From positions 1-64,000 of the forward strand of contig JAGNLA010000005.1 of assembly GCA_017999835.1 (NCBI GenBank): a stretch of 64,000 bases of DNA, in the 5' to 3' direction. The notes beneath the pieces were generated by a model. The model searched no databases. It was not told the origin of the DNA and saw only the letters and a list, made by a program, of their open reading frames with translations. The DNA comes from Caldisericia bacterium (GTDB lineage: Bacteria; Caldisericota; Caldisericia; JAAYUI01). Positions 40,254 to 49,088 of this stretch are shown here, in pieces. The position numbers were made by a program, and so were the translations under genes. Numbering within the stretch: the first letter of the stretch is position 1; each line of letters starts with the position of its first letter.

Positions 40254-40491
40254 TTATCCTCGCTAAAAGAGCCTCAACGGTCAAAGGACAGAAAACAACC
40301 TTTGTCTTTGAGGATAATCCACTGACCAGTTGCAGTGATGTTTTTGGCACACCTGCAAGTTTTGAAATCTGTTCAAGCAATTCGGCGTTTGCCCTACCCT
40401 CCACAGGAGGCGATTTCAACCTCACAAAGAAAATGTCACAATCAAATCCAAACCCTGTTTTTGAAGAGTTTGGTTTAACTCTGACCTCCAA
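40231..40491 (-). CDS. DUF167 (YggU-like) small protein; start codon uncertain
   Basis: An 86-residue reading from TTG with the family core LEVRVKPNSSKTG, VRLKSPPVEGRANAELLEQISK and VSGLSSKTKVV. Homology extends upstream in the same frame (IAVRPHPKGC), but there is no ATG, GTG or TTG there before the divIVA stop. An ATT at 40524, overlapping the divIVA end, is the best alternative start. The family has no firm function. It lies between divIVA and lspA, a common neighbourhood for the gene. Confidence 0.8.
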   Translation of the reverse strand: MEVRVKPNSSKTGFGFDCDIFFVRLKSPPVEGRANAELLEQISKLAGVPKTSLQLVSGLSSKTKVVFCPLTVEALLARINEEISNH

Positions 40492-40514
40492 CAGACATCC
40501 TTTGGGATGCGGCC

Positions 40515-41006
40515 TTACAGCAATTTTTCCGATGGATCTAGGTCCTCTAGTCTTTCTTCTTTTATCTGTGCCTTTGAGGAGAGGGAAACATCCATGTTGT
40601 CCAAAAGATTAAGGAAGGTTGTCAGATAAGCACGGAATTCCCCTTTGAATTCAAGGAATGCGTTCTTTATAGACCTGACATTGATGTTTGTATCGGCAAT
40701 CATCTTCTCGGATTTTTGCTTGGCATCAACAATTATTAGATCTGCTTCTTTTTTTGCAGATTCCTTATAGTCATCAGCGGTTTTCTGCGCAAGTGTAAGT
40801 GCAGACTGGATTTGGTTACCCGTTGCTCTGAAGCGGTTTACCTCTTCAGTTAGCTTTGCAACTTTTTCTGTCAATTCCTTGTTTTCGCGATAGAGCGTTG
40901 AGAAATCCTTCTCTACCTGATCTAGAAATTCCTCGACCTCAGCTTTGTTGTAGCCTGATACACCGGTCTTGAATGTCTTATGGGCAATATCGAGAGGTAC
41001 TAGCAT
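40515..41006 (-). CDS. divIVA: DivIVA-domain cell-pole/division protein
   Basis: A 163-residue coiled-coil protein. The N-terminal DivIVA membrane-targeting segment reads IAHKTFKTGVSGYNKAEVEEFLDQV, followed by a coiled coil to ~115 (heptads in EVNRFRATGNQIQSALTLAQ). DivIVA marks curved membrane, directing division or polar growth in Gram-positive and several other phyla. GGAGG precedes the ATG. It follows the peptide-binding lipoprotein gene and precedes DUF167 and lspA. Confidence 0.92.
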   Translation of the reverse strand: MLVPLDIAHKTFKTGVSGYNKAEVEEFLDQVEKDFSTLYRENKELTEKVAKLTEEVNRFRATGNQIQSALTLAQKTADDYKESAKKEADLIIVDAKQKSEKMIADTNINVRSIKNAFLEFKGEFRAYLTTFLNLLDNMDVSLSSKAQIKEERLEDLDPSEKLL

Positions 41007-41053
41007 TTACGCCTCCTTGTCAGATGTCATTGTAAACAAACATCAATAATCAG

Positions 41054-42478
41054 TCAACGCCCGATGCTGCATGCACTCAAAACTCCACCGCCCCAGGCAT
41101 ACGGCAAATAATCTTTTACTGTATCGCTAACAACAACGTACGATCTCAATTCAATGATCGGAATGAATGGAACATCCTTTTCAAGCAACATCCTTGTTTC
41201 TGCCAGAATAGCCTGTCTGTCAACTGCTTCGTTTGATGACTTGAGCAGTGTCGACAGGTTTGCAGTGTCGTAACCAAATCCAGCAGCAAGCACAACGTTT
41301 GCAATTGGTAAAGACAGCATTTCATAATCATCAGGTGTGTTTTGCATCATCCCAAATACAAACATCTGCGTTTTGCCGTTTAAAATTGCACCCACAAAGT
41401 TGTCGTTGGTCATTTTTTCAACATTAGTCTTCATTCCGGTTTTGTTTTTAATCTGCAAAGCTATTGCATGTGCTATGTTTTCATCCAACCCTTCAGGTAT
41501 AGCCAGGTTTATCTCAGATTTTGAGAGATTGATTTGCTGTTCTGACTTGTTGGCAAAGCCGATAGGAATATGAAGCCCCTGCAAAGCTTTCTGATTCAAA
41601 TCGTTTGAATCAATTTCCGAAGCGATGGCAAGCCTTGTTTCAACTTTTGACGTCACCCCATTTTTGCAATTGAAGCCAACAGCCAGGAACGAATGGCTAT
41701 CATAGGACAACATCAGCGTATGGCTTTCATCTTTTGCGCTCGAAACCAGGCTTTCATCCAAAGGTGCAACAGCCACTCTTCCCTGTCTGAAATCCTCAAA
41801 AGCCGCTTCGTGGGACATTCTTATCATAAAGTTTATCTTAGTCAGTTTTGGCTGAACTTTAGAGTAAGGGTTTGGCACAAGAATAATCTTCGAACCAGGC
41901 GTGAACTTTGTTATGCAAAAAACACCAGTACCAAGTGGCAATTCCCCTTGTTTCCATATTGCAGCTCTTGGGTTGGCGAGTTTTTTCAGGAAATATTCGA
42001 GGGAATCGATCGTTTTGATTGAGATGGTCAAATCGTCGACCTCCTCAATGCCAAGGATTGACGATGACCTGCCTTGAGTGAAAAGCGTAAATCCTGAAAC
42101 ATTCTTCACAATCCACGACTGGTCGGTTTTGGACAGGCATTCAAACGATTTTATGACATCCAATGCCGTAAGTTTTGTGCCATCAGAAAAGATCGCGTCT
42201 GACAGATGCATTACAATTTTTCCATCTGCTACTTCCCATGATTTTGCAAGTGCAGGCACAACATTGAGGTTCTCGTCAAACGATGTAAGGCCCTCAAAAA
42301 CCTGGCGTACAAACTTCTCAGGTGGCGGATTTTCTCCGCAGGGCTCAAGACTCTCAAAGTTTCCAACGCAAGCAATGTTTAGCACCTGGGGAATCTCAGG
42401 CATGGAAATACCAGGCAGCGTGCACGATGCAAAAAACAACAGCACAAACAAAAACAGTAATCCTTTTTTCATATCCAT
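41054..42478 (-). CDS. Peptide/nickel ABC transporter substrate-binding lipoprotein (family 5)
   Basis: A ~474-residue solute-binding protein. Signal MDMKKGLLFLFVLLFFASC places a lipidated Cys at 19. The family-5 signature region FVRQVFEGLTSFDENLNVVPALAKSWEV follows near 60, with DGTKLTALDVIKSF near 107. It is shorter and more diverged than the other three in the window. The ATG lies one base after the stop of the permease gene, so it is translated with that permease pair. Likely binds peptides at the cell surface. Confidence 0.85.
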   Translation of the reverse strand: MDMKKGLLFLFVLLFFASCTLPGISMPEIPQVLNIACVGNFESLEPCGENPPPEKFVRQVFEGLTSFDENLNVVPALAKSWEVADGKIVMHLSDAIFSDGTKLTALDVIKSFECLSKTDQSWIVKNVSGFTLFTQGRSSSILGIEEVDDLTISIKTIDSLEYFLKKLANPRAAIWKQGELPLGTGVFCITKFTPGSKIILVPNPYSKVQPKLTKINFMIRMSHEAAFEDFRQGRVAVAPLDESLVSSAKDESHTLMLSYDSHSFLAVGFNCKNGVTSKVETRLAIASEIDSNDLNQKALQGLHIPIGFANKSEQQINLSKSEINLAIPEGLDENIAHAIALQIKNKTGMKTNVEKMTNDNFVGAILNGKTQMFVFGMMQNTPDDYEMLSLPIANVVLAAGFGYDTANLSTLLKSSNEAVDRQAILAETRMLLEKDVPFIPIIELRSYVVVSDTVKDYLPYAWGGGVLSACSIGR

Positions 42479-42479
42479 C

Positions 42480-43820
42480 TTATATTTTAAGCCTTGGGTC
42501 AAGAGCGTCTCTCAACCCATCGCCAAGGAAGTTGAATGCAAGCACAGTAACGGCGATGACAAGACCAGGCACCACCCAAAGATGAGGATAGTAAAGCGCA
42601 AACTGGAAGCCGTCGTTGATAATTGAGCCCCATGATGGCATGGGCGGTCTGACGCCGATTCCAATAAAACTCAAACCGGCTTCGCTCATGATGGCCGAAG
42701 CCATGCCAAGAGATGTGTAAACAATAATTGGCGCAAGAGTGTTCGGGAGGATATGCCGGATGATGATTCTTGTATTCGAACACCCAACAGCCCTCGATGC
42801 CTCAACGTACTCTGACTCTCTGATGCTGATGAATTGTCCCCTGACAATTCGAGCGATGGACGGCCAACTTACGACACCCAGGGCAATAAAAACGTTTATG
42901 ATGTCTCGCCCAAGAATAGTCATGACCGCCATGGCAAGCAGGAGGCTTGGAAATGACAGCATAATGTCCGTAAATCTCATGATGATGTCATCGGCTCTTC
43001 CACCGAAATAGCCAGCAATGGCGCCAAGGGGGATGCCGATTAACAGGGAAATGAACTCAACAACGATGCCTACATAGAGTGAAATCCTGGCTCCATGAAC
43101 AATTCTCTTGGCAATATCCCTGCCAAGATTGTCTGTTCCAAGCAACGGGCTTGGCGCTGGACCCATTTCAGTTTCCGTTTCAGAGAGATCGGCTGCATTT
43201 TGAGCATGCAACCTTAATATTCCAGTTTTGTTGTCCTTAACGAGATAGGCAGCGCCAAGATCTATCCAATCTTTTACATCGACAAGCTCTGCTCCAAGCG
43301 ACTCTTTCGATTGCAGAATGTGTTCACCTTTAGGTTTAAACTTGTAAAAATGAATCATTTGTGGGATTTGTTTTGTGCTAACAAATGTCGACATCGTTTT
43401 GGAATAGCCAATGATTTTGTCTGTTGATGCCAGTGTTCCATTTGGTGTCGGTGCGAGCGCTTTGACCGATTTTACACCGTTGTTTTCCACTTCAATGGCC
43501 TTGCCAGTTTTTCTAAAACTGACTTCAACCATTTTCCCTGCAACCTCGATTGTTTCCGTAAAATTATCCAGTTCTGATGATGCGGTTTTATAAACAAATC
43601 CTGGTTTTGAATATGTTTCTTTTGACATGCCGACATATGGCTGTTTCATCGGTGGAGTTAAAGCCATGTCGAGATTTTGAGTATTTGGATCCGGAGCAAT
43701 AACATCGGCAAGAATTGCCACAACGATCATGACAAAAAGTATCGCCATGCCGATAATGGCCAGTTTATGACGGAAAAGCCTTGTAAATACCTGGCCTGAG
43801 AGAGATGACATCTTAATCAT
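42480..43820 (-). CDS. DppC/OppC-type permease with large extracytoplasmic insertion
   Basis: A 446-residue inner-membrane subunit. TM1 is at about 20-42. Family members normally have ~50-60 residues before the core; here some 160 residues (about 62-222) are inserted, ending at LLGTDNLGRDIAKRIVHGARISL. The core with the EAA loop (EYVEASRAVGCSNTRIIIRHILPN) is intact. The insert has a beta-rich look and no motif I recognise. The start overlaps the dppB-type gene in ATGA. Confidence 0.88.
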   Translation of the reverse strand: MIKMSSLSGQVFTRLFRHKLAIIGMAILFVMIVVAILADVIAPDPNTQNLDMALTPPMKQPYVGMSKETYSKPGFVYKTASSELDNFTETIEVAGKMVEVSFRKTGKAIEVENNGVKSVKALAPTPNGTLASTDKIIGYSKTMSTFVSTKQIPQMIHFYKFKPKGEHILQSKESLGAELVDVKDWIDLGAAYLVKDNKTGILRLHAQNAADLSETETEMGPAPSPLLGTDNLGRDIAKRIVHGARISLYVGIVVEFISLLIGIPLGAIAGYFGGRADDIIMRFTDIMLSFPSLLLAMAVMTILGRDIINVFIALGVVSWPSIARIVRGQFISIRESEYVEASRAVGCSNTRIIIRHILPNTLAPIIVYTSLGMASAIMSEAGLSFIGIGVRPPMPSWGSIINDGFQFALYYPHLWVVPGLVIAVTVLAFNFLGDGLRDALDPRLKI

Positions 43821-44743
43821 TTGAGCCTCACTCTCGGGTCGATGAACGAGTATGACAAATCAACAACAAGGTTTACCGTAACAAAAATCACCGCAAGAAA
43901 CAGCGTCAAACCCATAACCACCGGATAGTCGCGCTGTTCGATTGCAACTATCATGGCTGTTCCAATGCCTGGCCAGTTAAATACCTTTTCGGTGATAATG
44001 GCGCCAGCCATCAATGATGCAAAGTTGTTGCCAACAACAGTTACAATTGGAATCAAAGCATTTCTGAAAGCATGTTTGAAAACGACTTTTGAATGCGACA
44101 GGCCTTTGGATTTTGCTGTCCTGACATAATCCGACTTGAGCACCTCAAGCAGTGAAGACCTAGTCATTCTTGAGATTATAGCCATCGGTATCGTGCCAAG
44201 GGCAATGGTTGGAAGTATAATATACAGAATGTTGCCATCACCATAGCCTGTGCCAGGAATAAGTTTGAACCACGATACAAATACAAGGAGCAGCAGCAGT
44301 CCAAGCACAAATATTGGCATGGAAACACCAACAAGAGCAAGTATCATGAAAATGTTGTCTGACAAAGAATATTGCTTGGTAGCCGAAATAACCCCTGCTG
44401 GTATGCCAACCAGAATGGCAAACAGCATGGCCGTAATGGAAAGCTGTAGGGTTGCTGGAAATTTCTGACCAATGATTTGCGATACAGGCTCCTGATTTTT
44501 GATTGAATAACCAAGATCACCATGCATGGCATCCCAAACATAATTGACATATCTCACCGGCCAAGGTTTGTCCATACCAAGTTGATGTTCAATTCTTTTT
44601 TGGAGGTCGGGATCTGGGTGCTGACCCAGAGCAAGTCTGACCGGATCGCCTGGGACAACAAGAAACAGGATGAATGTAAGCAGAGTAACGCCGATGAGAA
44701 CAGGAATAACGGAAATCAATCTTCTGATTATATAATTAATCAT
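43817..44743 (-). CDS. DppB/OppB-type permease
   Basis: A 308-residue permease with six membrane segments. MINYIIRRLISVIPVLIGVTLLTF and FLVVPGDPVRLALGQ are the family N-terminus. The EAA loop DYVRTAKSKGLSHSKVVFKHAFRNALIPIVT near 218-248 contacts the ATPase. It lies 64 bases after the binding-protein gene, with a terminator-like hairpin between. It has no dedicated ATPase; the DppD/DppF pair at 46595-49079 may serve both permease pairs. Confidence 0.93.
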   Translation of the reverse strand: MINYIIRRLISVIPVLIGVTLLTFILFLVVPGDPVRLALGQHPDPDLQKRIEHQLGMDKPWPVRYVNYVWDAMHGDLGYSIKNQEPVSQIIGQKFPATLQLSITAMLFAILVGIPAGVISATKQYSLSDNIFMILALVGVSMPIFVLGLLLLLVFVSWFKLIPGTGYGDGNILYIILPTIALGTIPMAIISRMTRSSLLEVLKSDYVRTAKSKGLSHSKVVFKHAFRNALIPIVTVVGNNFASLMAGAIITEKVFNWPGIGTAMIVAIEQRDYPVVMGLTLFLAVIFVTVNLVVDLSYSFIDPRVRLK

Positions 44744-44754
44744 CTACATCCTTC

Positions 44755-44786
44755 TTGCAAAAAAGGGCGGGTTATGATGCCCGCCC
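44755..44786 (-). terminator. Intercistronic terminator/attenuator between binding protein and permease
   Basis: On the minus strand GGGCGGG pairs with CCCGCCC across an eight-base loop and TTTTTT follows. It lies inside the operon, so partial read-through would give more binding protein than permease. Confidence 0.7.
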
Positions 44787-44807
44787 ATGTTTTTTTGTTT
44801 AGTTGAA

Positions 44808-46556
44808 TCAATGATCTTTGATTGTGATGGTTCCAAATGTCAGCACACCCATTGCTGTCCTGTTGAAACCCTTGACATATGGCTTGAGTAGTGACCAGTT
44901 GGTTTGGAATGCGATTGGCATCCAGCATGCATCTTTCATGGCTATTGCTTCTGCATCTTCATACATAACCATTCTCTTTGCGTTGTCTGTTTCTGTTTTT
45001 GCTGCTTCAACAAGCTTGTCAAATTCTGGATTGCTGTAGAATGCACTGCCACCCTTTGGTCCTGCGTTTGCCGAATCAAGAAGCACCCAGAGGAAGTTGT
45101 CCGGGTCTGGATAGTCAGCAATCCAGCCAAGTCTGAACATTGCATATTGCCCATTGTCGATGTCCGTCAGATAGGTTCCCCAGTCTGCCGATGTCAGTTC
45201 GACGTTTACGCCAAGATTTGCCTTCAATTGGTTCTGGATAAACTCACAGACACTTTTGTGAACAGCATTGCCGTTGTTGAAGGCAAGGACAATTTTATCA
45301 GGAATTTTTGTTCCTTCTTTGATGGCTTCGTCAAAAAGTTCCTTGGCCTTGACTGGATCATAGGTGTAAGCTTCGGATTTTGAAGTGAAATTTGGCATTA
45401 CTTGCGGGATGATACCTGTTGCGAGGATGTGTCTGCCGTTGAAAATCTTGTCGATGATCTCTTGACGGTTGACTGCGTAATTGAATGCCTGTCTTACCTT
45501 TTGATTTGTAAACGGTTCTTTTTTGTTTTGGAAACCGATGTAATAAACAGCCAATTCTTTTACTGAAAGCATTTCGTTTTGGAGAACAGGATCATTTTTC
45601 ACAGAACTGAAATCTGCGTCTGGAATCTGAACCCATTCAAGGTTGTCAGCTTTATACTCAAGCATTCTTGCCGTGTCTTCCTGAATAATGGGGAAAACCA
45701 CTTCGTTTACCGGCTTGTAGCCTTCATCAACAACCTGATCAACATAGCCCCACCAACCATCATTGCGTTCAAGGATAACCTTTTGGCCACGCTTCCATTC
45801 AACAAGTTTGAATGCGCCTGTGCCAACCGGTTCATACTCAAACCACTGTCCGGCTTTTTTGCCTGATGTGGTAGTTGTTGGCTCTTCCTTCTTTTCTTCA
45901 GTCTTTTCCTCTGTTTTTGCTGTATCGTCCTTCTTTTCTTCGGTCATTGGGTTTTCGTAGGCCTCAACAACATTTTTGTTAACTACATAGGCTGTGCTGT
46001 AAGTCATTTTGTGCAGGAAGATTCCGGACGGGTTTGTGAGCGTTATCTGCAGAATCTTTTGATCAACAGCCTTGATGCCTGCAAGATCAGTGGTCTTTTT
46101 GTCGATAACATCCTGGAATCCTGCGATTTCACTGAAAATCCATGTTCTTTCAGACTTGATTTCCGGGCGAAGAACCCTTTCAAAGCTCCATTTGAAATCA
46201 ACGGCATTGAGTGGATCGCCATTTGAGAACTTTGTGTCTTTTAGTGTGAATGTGTAAACCTTACCATCTGGGCTTACATCCCATTTTTGTGCAAGGCATG
46301 GAATGATGTTGAGATCCTTGTCGTATGTAACAAGGCCTTCAAAAATCTGTTTTCCGACGTAATGCGAAGTGTCATCGGTTATCTTTGCAGGATCTAGTGT
46401 TGGTACGTCCGATGCGATCGGATACCTGAAAACAACCTTTTGGTCAGATGTCGTTGTGTTTCCTCTTGGTTCTGTTGAGGTTTTGTCCTGACAGCCAACG
46501 AACATTCCAACTGCAACAAACAAACATGCGACGATACAAACAAGTCTCTTCATCAT
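44808..46556 (-). CDS. Oligopeptide ABC transporter substrate-binding lipoprotein (family 5)
   Basis: A 582-residue DppA/OppA-type protein. Signal MMKRLVCIVACLFVAVGMFVGC gives a lipidated Cys at 22. YVGKQIFEGLVTYDKDLNIIPCLAQ near 67 and DPLNAVDFKWSFERVL-like segments are family features. A Glu/Lys/Thr-rich stretch of ~30 residues (KKDDTAKTEEKTEEKKEE) near 203-232 is a low-complexity insertion, probably a flexible loop. GGAGGAATG precedes the start. Second binding protein of the minus-strand run. Confidence 0.92.
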   Translation of the reverse strand: MMKRLVCIVACLFVAVGMFVGCQDKTSTEPRGNTTTSDQKVVFRYPIASDVPTLDPAKITDDTSHYVGKQIFEGLVTYDKDLNIIPCLAQKWDVSPDGKVYTFTLKDTKFSNGDPLNAVDFKWSFERVLRPEIKSERTWIFSEIAGFQDVIDKKTTDLAGIKAVDQKILQITLTNPSGIFLHKMTYSTAYVVNKNVVEAYENPMTEEKKDDTAKTEEKTEEKKEEPTTTTSGKKAGQWFEYEPVGTGAFKLVEWKRGQKVILERNDGWWGYVDQVVDEGYKPVNEVVFPIIQEDTARMLEYKADNLEWVQIPDADFSSVKNDPVLQNEMLSVKELAVYYIGFQNKKEPFTNQKVRQAFNYAVNRQEIIDKIFNGRHILATGIIPQVMPNFTSKSEAYTYDPVKAKELFDEAIKEGTKIPDKIVLAFNNGNAVHKSVCEFIQNQLKANLGVNVELTSADWGTYLTDIDNGQYAMFRLGWIADYPDPDNFLWVLLDSANAGPKGGSAFYSNPEFDKLVEAAKTETDNAKRMVMYEDAEAIAMKDACWMPIAFQTNWSLLKPYVKGFNRTAMGVLTFGTITIKDH

Positions 46557-46594
46557 TCCTCCTTGTTTACACTTTCACAATTCTTTGCTGTTTT

Positions 46595-47572
46595 CTAGTC
46601 GCGGACGTACGGACAAGCCGTGAAGTGGCCATTGCCGATGTCAACCAACGGATAATCGCCTTCTTTACACGGGAATTTGTTTTTTGCGTAGAATTCGCAC
46701 CTTGTGTGGAAACGACAGCCTGACGGTGGGTTAATTGGCGATGGAATATCGCCCTGGAGCAATTCTCTGTCTTTTCTCTTTTCAGGATCTGGGATTGGAA
46801 CAGCCGAAAGGAGCGCTTTTGTGTATGGGTGCTGTGGATGTTTGAACAGTTCTTCTGAAGGGGCAAGCTCAACCATCTTGCCAAGATACATGACAGCAAC
46901 TCTGTTGCTGATATGACGAACAACCGCCATGTCGTGGGCAATGAACAGATAGGTGAGTTTGAATTTGTGCTGGAGATCTTCCAGAAGGTTGATTACCTGT
47001 GACTGGATTGAAACGTCAAGAGCAGAGATTGGTTCGTCGGCAACAATGAATTTTGGGTTGAGAATCAGTGATCGCGCAATACCGATTCTTTGTCTCTGTC
47101 CACCCGAGAACTCGTGTGGATATCTGTGAAGAAATTCTGGCCTGAGACCGACAGTTTCCATGATCTCGAGAACCAACTCTTCACGTTCTTTTTTATTGGC
47201 AAGGTTATGCACAACCAACGGTTCGCCTATGGTTTCACCGACTGGAAGTTTTGGGTTCAACGAACCTGCAGGGTCCTGGAATATAATGCTCATATTACGT
47301 CGCATCTTGCGAAGCTCGTTACCACGCAGCATCATAACATCATCGCCATTGAAAAAGACCTCGCCTGATGTCGCTGTGTGAAGTCTGATCATGGTTTTAC
47401 CAACAGTTGTCTTTCCTGAACCAGACTCACCAACCAGTGAGAGGGTCTCTCCGTCAAAAATATCAAAGGAGATATTGTCAACTGCCTTGACATGACCAAT
47501 CGTTTTTTGGATGATTCCGCCCTTAATTGGAAACCATTTGTATAAATTTTTTACTTGGATGAGGGGTTCCAT
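46595..47572 (-). CDS. dppF: Oligopeptide transporter ATP-binding protein, DppF/OppF type
   Basis: A 325-residue ABC ATPase. Walker A GESGSGKTTVGK near 46, Q-loop FQDPAGSLNPK, signature HEFSGGQRQRIGIARSL near 150, Walker B FIVADEPISALD and the H-loop FIAHDMAVV are complete. The C-terminal CRFHTRCEFYAKNKFPC...ACPYV is the oligopeptide-type extension with Cys residues that bind an Fe-S or metal site in some relatives. The start MEPLIQVKN overlaps the dppD stop; an upstream in-frame ATG adds 44 residues without homology. Confidence 0.94.
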   Translation of the reverse strand: MEPLIQVKNLYKWFPIKGGIIQKTIGHVKAVDNISFDIFDGETLSLVGESGSGKTTVGKTMIRLHTATSGEVFFNGDDVMMLRGNELRKMRRNMSIIFQDPAGSLNPKLPVGETIGEPLVVHNLANKKEREELVLEIMETVGLRPEFLHRYPHEFSGGQRQRIGIARSLILNPKFIVADEPISALDVSIQSQVINLLEDLQHKFKLTYLFIAHDMAVVRHISNRVAVMYLGKMVELAPSEELFKHPQHPYTKALLSAVPIPDPEKRKDRELLQGDIPSPINPPSGCRFHTRCEFYAKNKFPCKEGDYPLVDIGNGHFTACPYVRD

Positions 47573-47573
47573 G

Positions 47574-49079
47574 TCACAGCTCTCCTTTCTGAATCTTGTG
47601 CCAGCATCTGCACTGCCTGCCATCCGGGAACTCTTCGAGTGGCGGTTCCTGCTCTCTGCACTTCTGGTCTGCCCTTGGGCATCTTGGATGGAACTTGCAG
47701 CCAACAGGGAGTCTATACGGGTTAGGCACCAATCCTTCGATTGTCGGTAGTTTGTCGTCCGTTTTTGGCTGGTCTACCCTTGGAATTGAATGGAGCAGTC
47801 CCCATGTATAAGGATGCATCGGGTTTTCGAAAATATCCTTGCATGTACCATATTCGACAATCTTGCCGGCATACATTACGATTATGTTTTCAGCCATTTC
47901 GGCTACAACGGCAAGGTTGTGGGTAATCAACATTACTGCTGTTCCAAACTTCTTTTTCAGATCTTTCATCAGTTCAAGGATCTGAGCTTGGATGGTAACA
48001 TCAAGAGCGGTTGTGGCTTCATCGGCAATCAGAATTTCCGGATTGCATGCCATGGCAAGAGCGATCATAACTCTTTGCTTCATTCCACCAGACATTTCAT
48101 GCGGATAATTGAGAATTCTGCGCTCTGGGTCAGGAATACCTACCAGTTTGAGCATCTCGATGGAACGCTGCCATGATGGTGTTCTAAGTCTGATTGTCTG
48201 GAGATCTTTTTTGATTTTTGCCGCTGAAGAATAGCGTTTGTTAAGAATGCTGTTAACCTTGACACGCCTTGGTTCATCCGCTTTACGGAAAGCGTCTTCA
48301 TACTCTTTTTTTGCAGTCTGTTTGTTCTTCTTCAGCTCTTCCTTTTCTTTCATTCCGAGCTTTTCGAATTCTCTGACAAGAACTGAGTGTTTGTGCATCA
48401 AATCTGGTTTTTTATCTTTTGGAGCTGATTCGAATTCTTTTTTTGCAATTTGTATCTCGTTCAATTTTTTCTGGGTAAGGTTTTTGTAATTGTTCACCGT
48501 TGCCATGTTTTTGGCAATGAGGTCCTGTTCAATCTTCTTTTTTAATGGCACAAGCGATGCTCTGGTCTTTGCTATCGAACCATTGATCAACAAGATTGGA
48601 ATCATATCGGCAAAGATGTAGCCAATTGATGAAAGCAGCCAGATGAACCACCATTTCCAAAACATGCCCCATGATGCAACCCTGAGACCCCAGTTGAAAT
48701 TTCCAAGGCCCTGGTGAAGGGTGAGTGTTTCAGATATCTGGTCGCCAATCTGGAAAACCGGATTCAGGGATGTCATTGGTTCCTGGAAGATCATCGAGAT
48801 GGCTGCTCCACGAAGCTGCCTTATGCGCTGAATTCTTGCTGCAACAAGGTCTTCATTGTGAAACAGAATCTGTCCACCTTCAATTTTTCCAGGGACATCA
48901 ATAAGTCTCATGATAGACAACGAGGTTACAGATTTTCCACAACCTGATTCACCGACGATTCCAAGGGTTTCGCCTTTGCGAAGCTTGAAGCTGACATCGT
49001 CAACTGCAGGTACAATGCCATCGGAAGTATGGAAATACGTCCGAAGGTTCTTCATTTCCAGTATTACTTCGTTTTCCAT
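47574..49079 (-). CDS. dppD: Oligopeptide transporter ATP-binding protein, DppD/OppD type, with a ~175-residue insertion
   Basis: A 501-residue ABC ATPase; the family is normally ~325. Walker A GESGCGKS at 44-51, [12 protein letters not shown] at 98-109, signature MSGGMKQR at 329-336, Walker [12 protein letters not shown] at 350-360 (usual Pro replaced by Ala), the H-loop ITHNLAVV and the C-terminal Cys cluster are intact. The insertion lies in the helical subdomain between the Q-loop and signature, about 125-300. It starts with a Trp-rich hydrophobic stretch ([20 protein letters not shown]) of membrane-helix length, then ~120 residues of charged, Lys/Glu-rich helix that look like coiled coil. 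It is in frame with no sign of error, and the flanking motifs continue normally. Confidence 0.9.
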   Translation of the reverse strand: MENEVILEMKNLRTYFHTSDGIVPAVDDVSFKLRKGETLGIVGESGCGKSVTSLSIMRLIDVPGKIEGGQILFHNEDLVAARIQRIRQLRGAAISMIFQEPMTSLNPVFQIGDQISETLTLHQGLGNFNWGLRVASWGMFWKWWFIWLLSSIGYIFADMIPILLINGSIAKTRASLVPLKKKIEQDLIAKNMATVNNYKNLTQKKLNEIQIAKKEFESAPKDKKPDLMHKHSVLVREFEKLGMKEKEELKKNKQTAKKEYEDAFRKADEPRRVKVNSILNKRYSSAAKIKKDLQTIRLRTPSWQRSIEMLKLVGIPDPERRILNYPHEMSGGMKQRVMIALAMACNPEILIADEATTALDVTIQAQILELMKDLKKKFGTAVMLITHNLAVVAEMAENIIVMYAGKIVEYGTCKDIFENPMHPYTWGLLHSIPRVDQPKTDDKLPTIEGLVPNPYRLPVGCKFHPRCPRADQKCREQEPPLEEFPDGRQCRCWHKIQKGEL

Positions 49080-49088
49080 GCTTCCTCC

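Noticed and set aside
44904-45383. A 159-codon plus-strand frame opposite the binding-protein gene
   Set aside because: It is antisense to a well-supported family-5 binding protein and has no ribosome-binding site.
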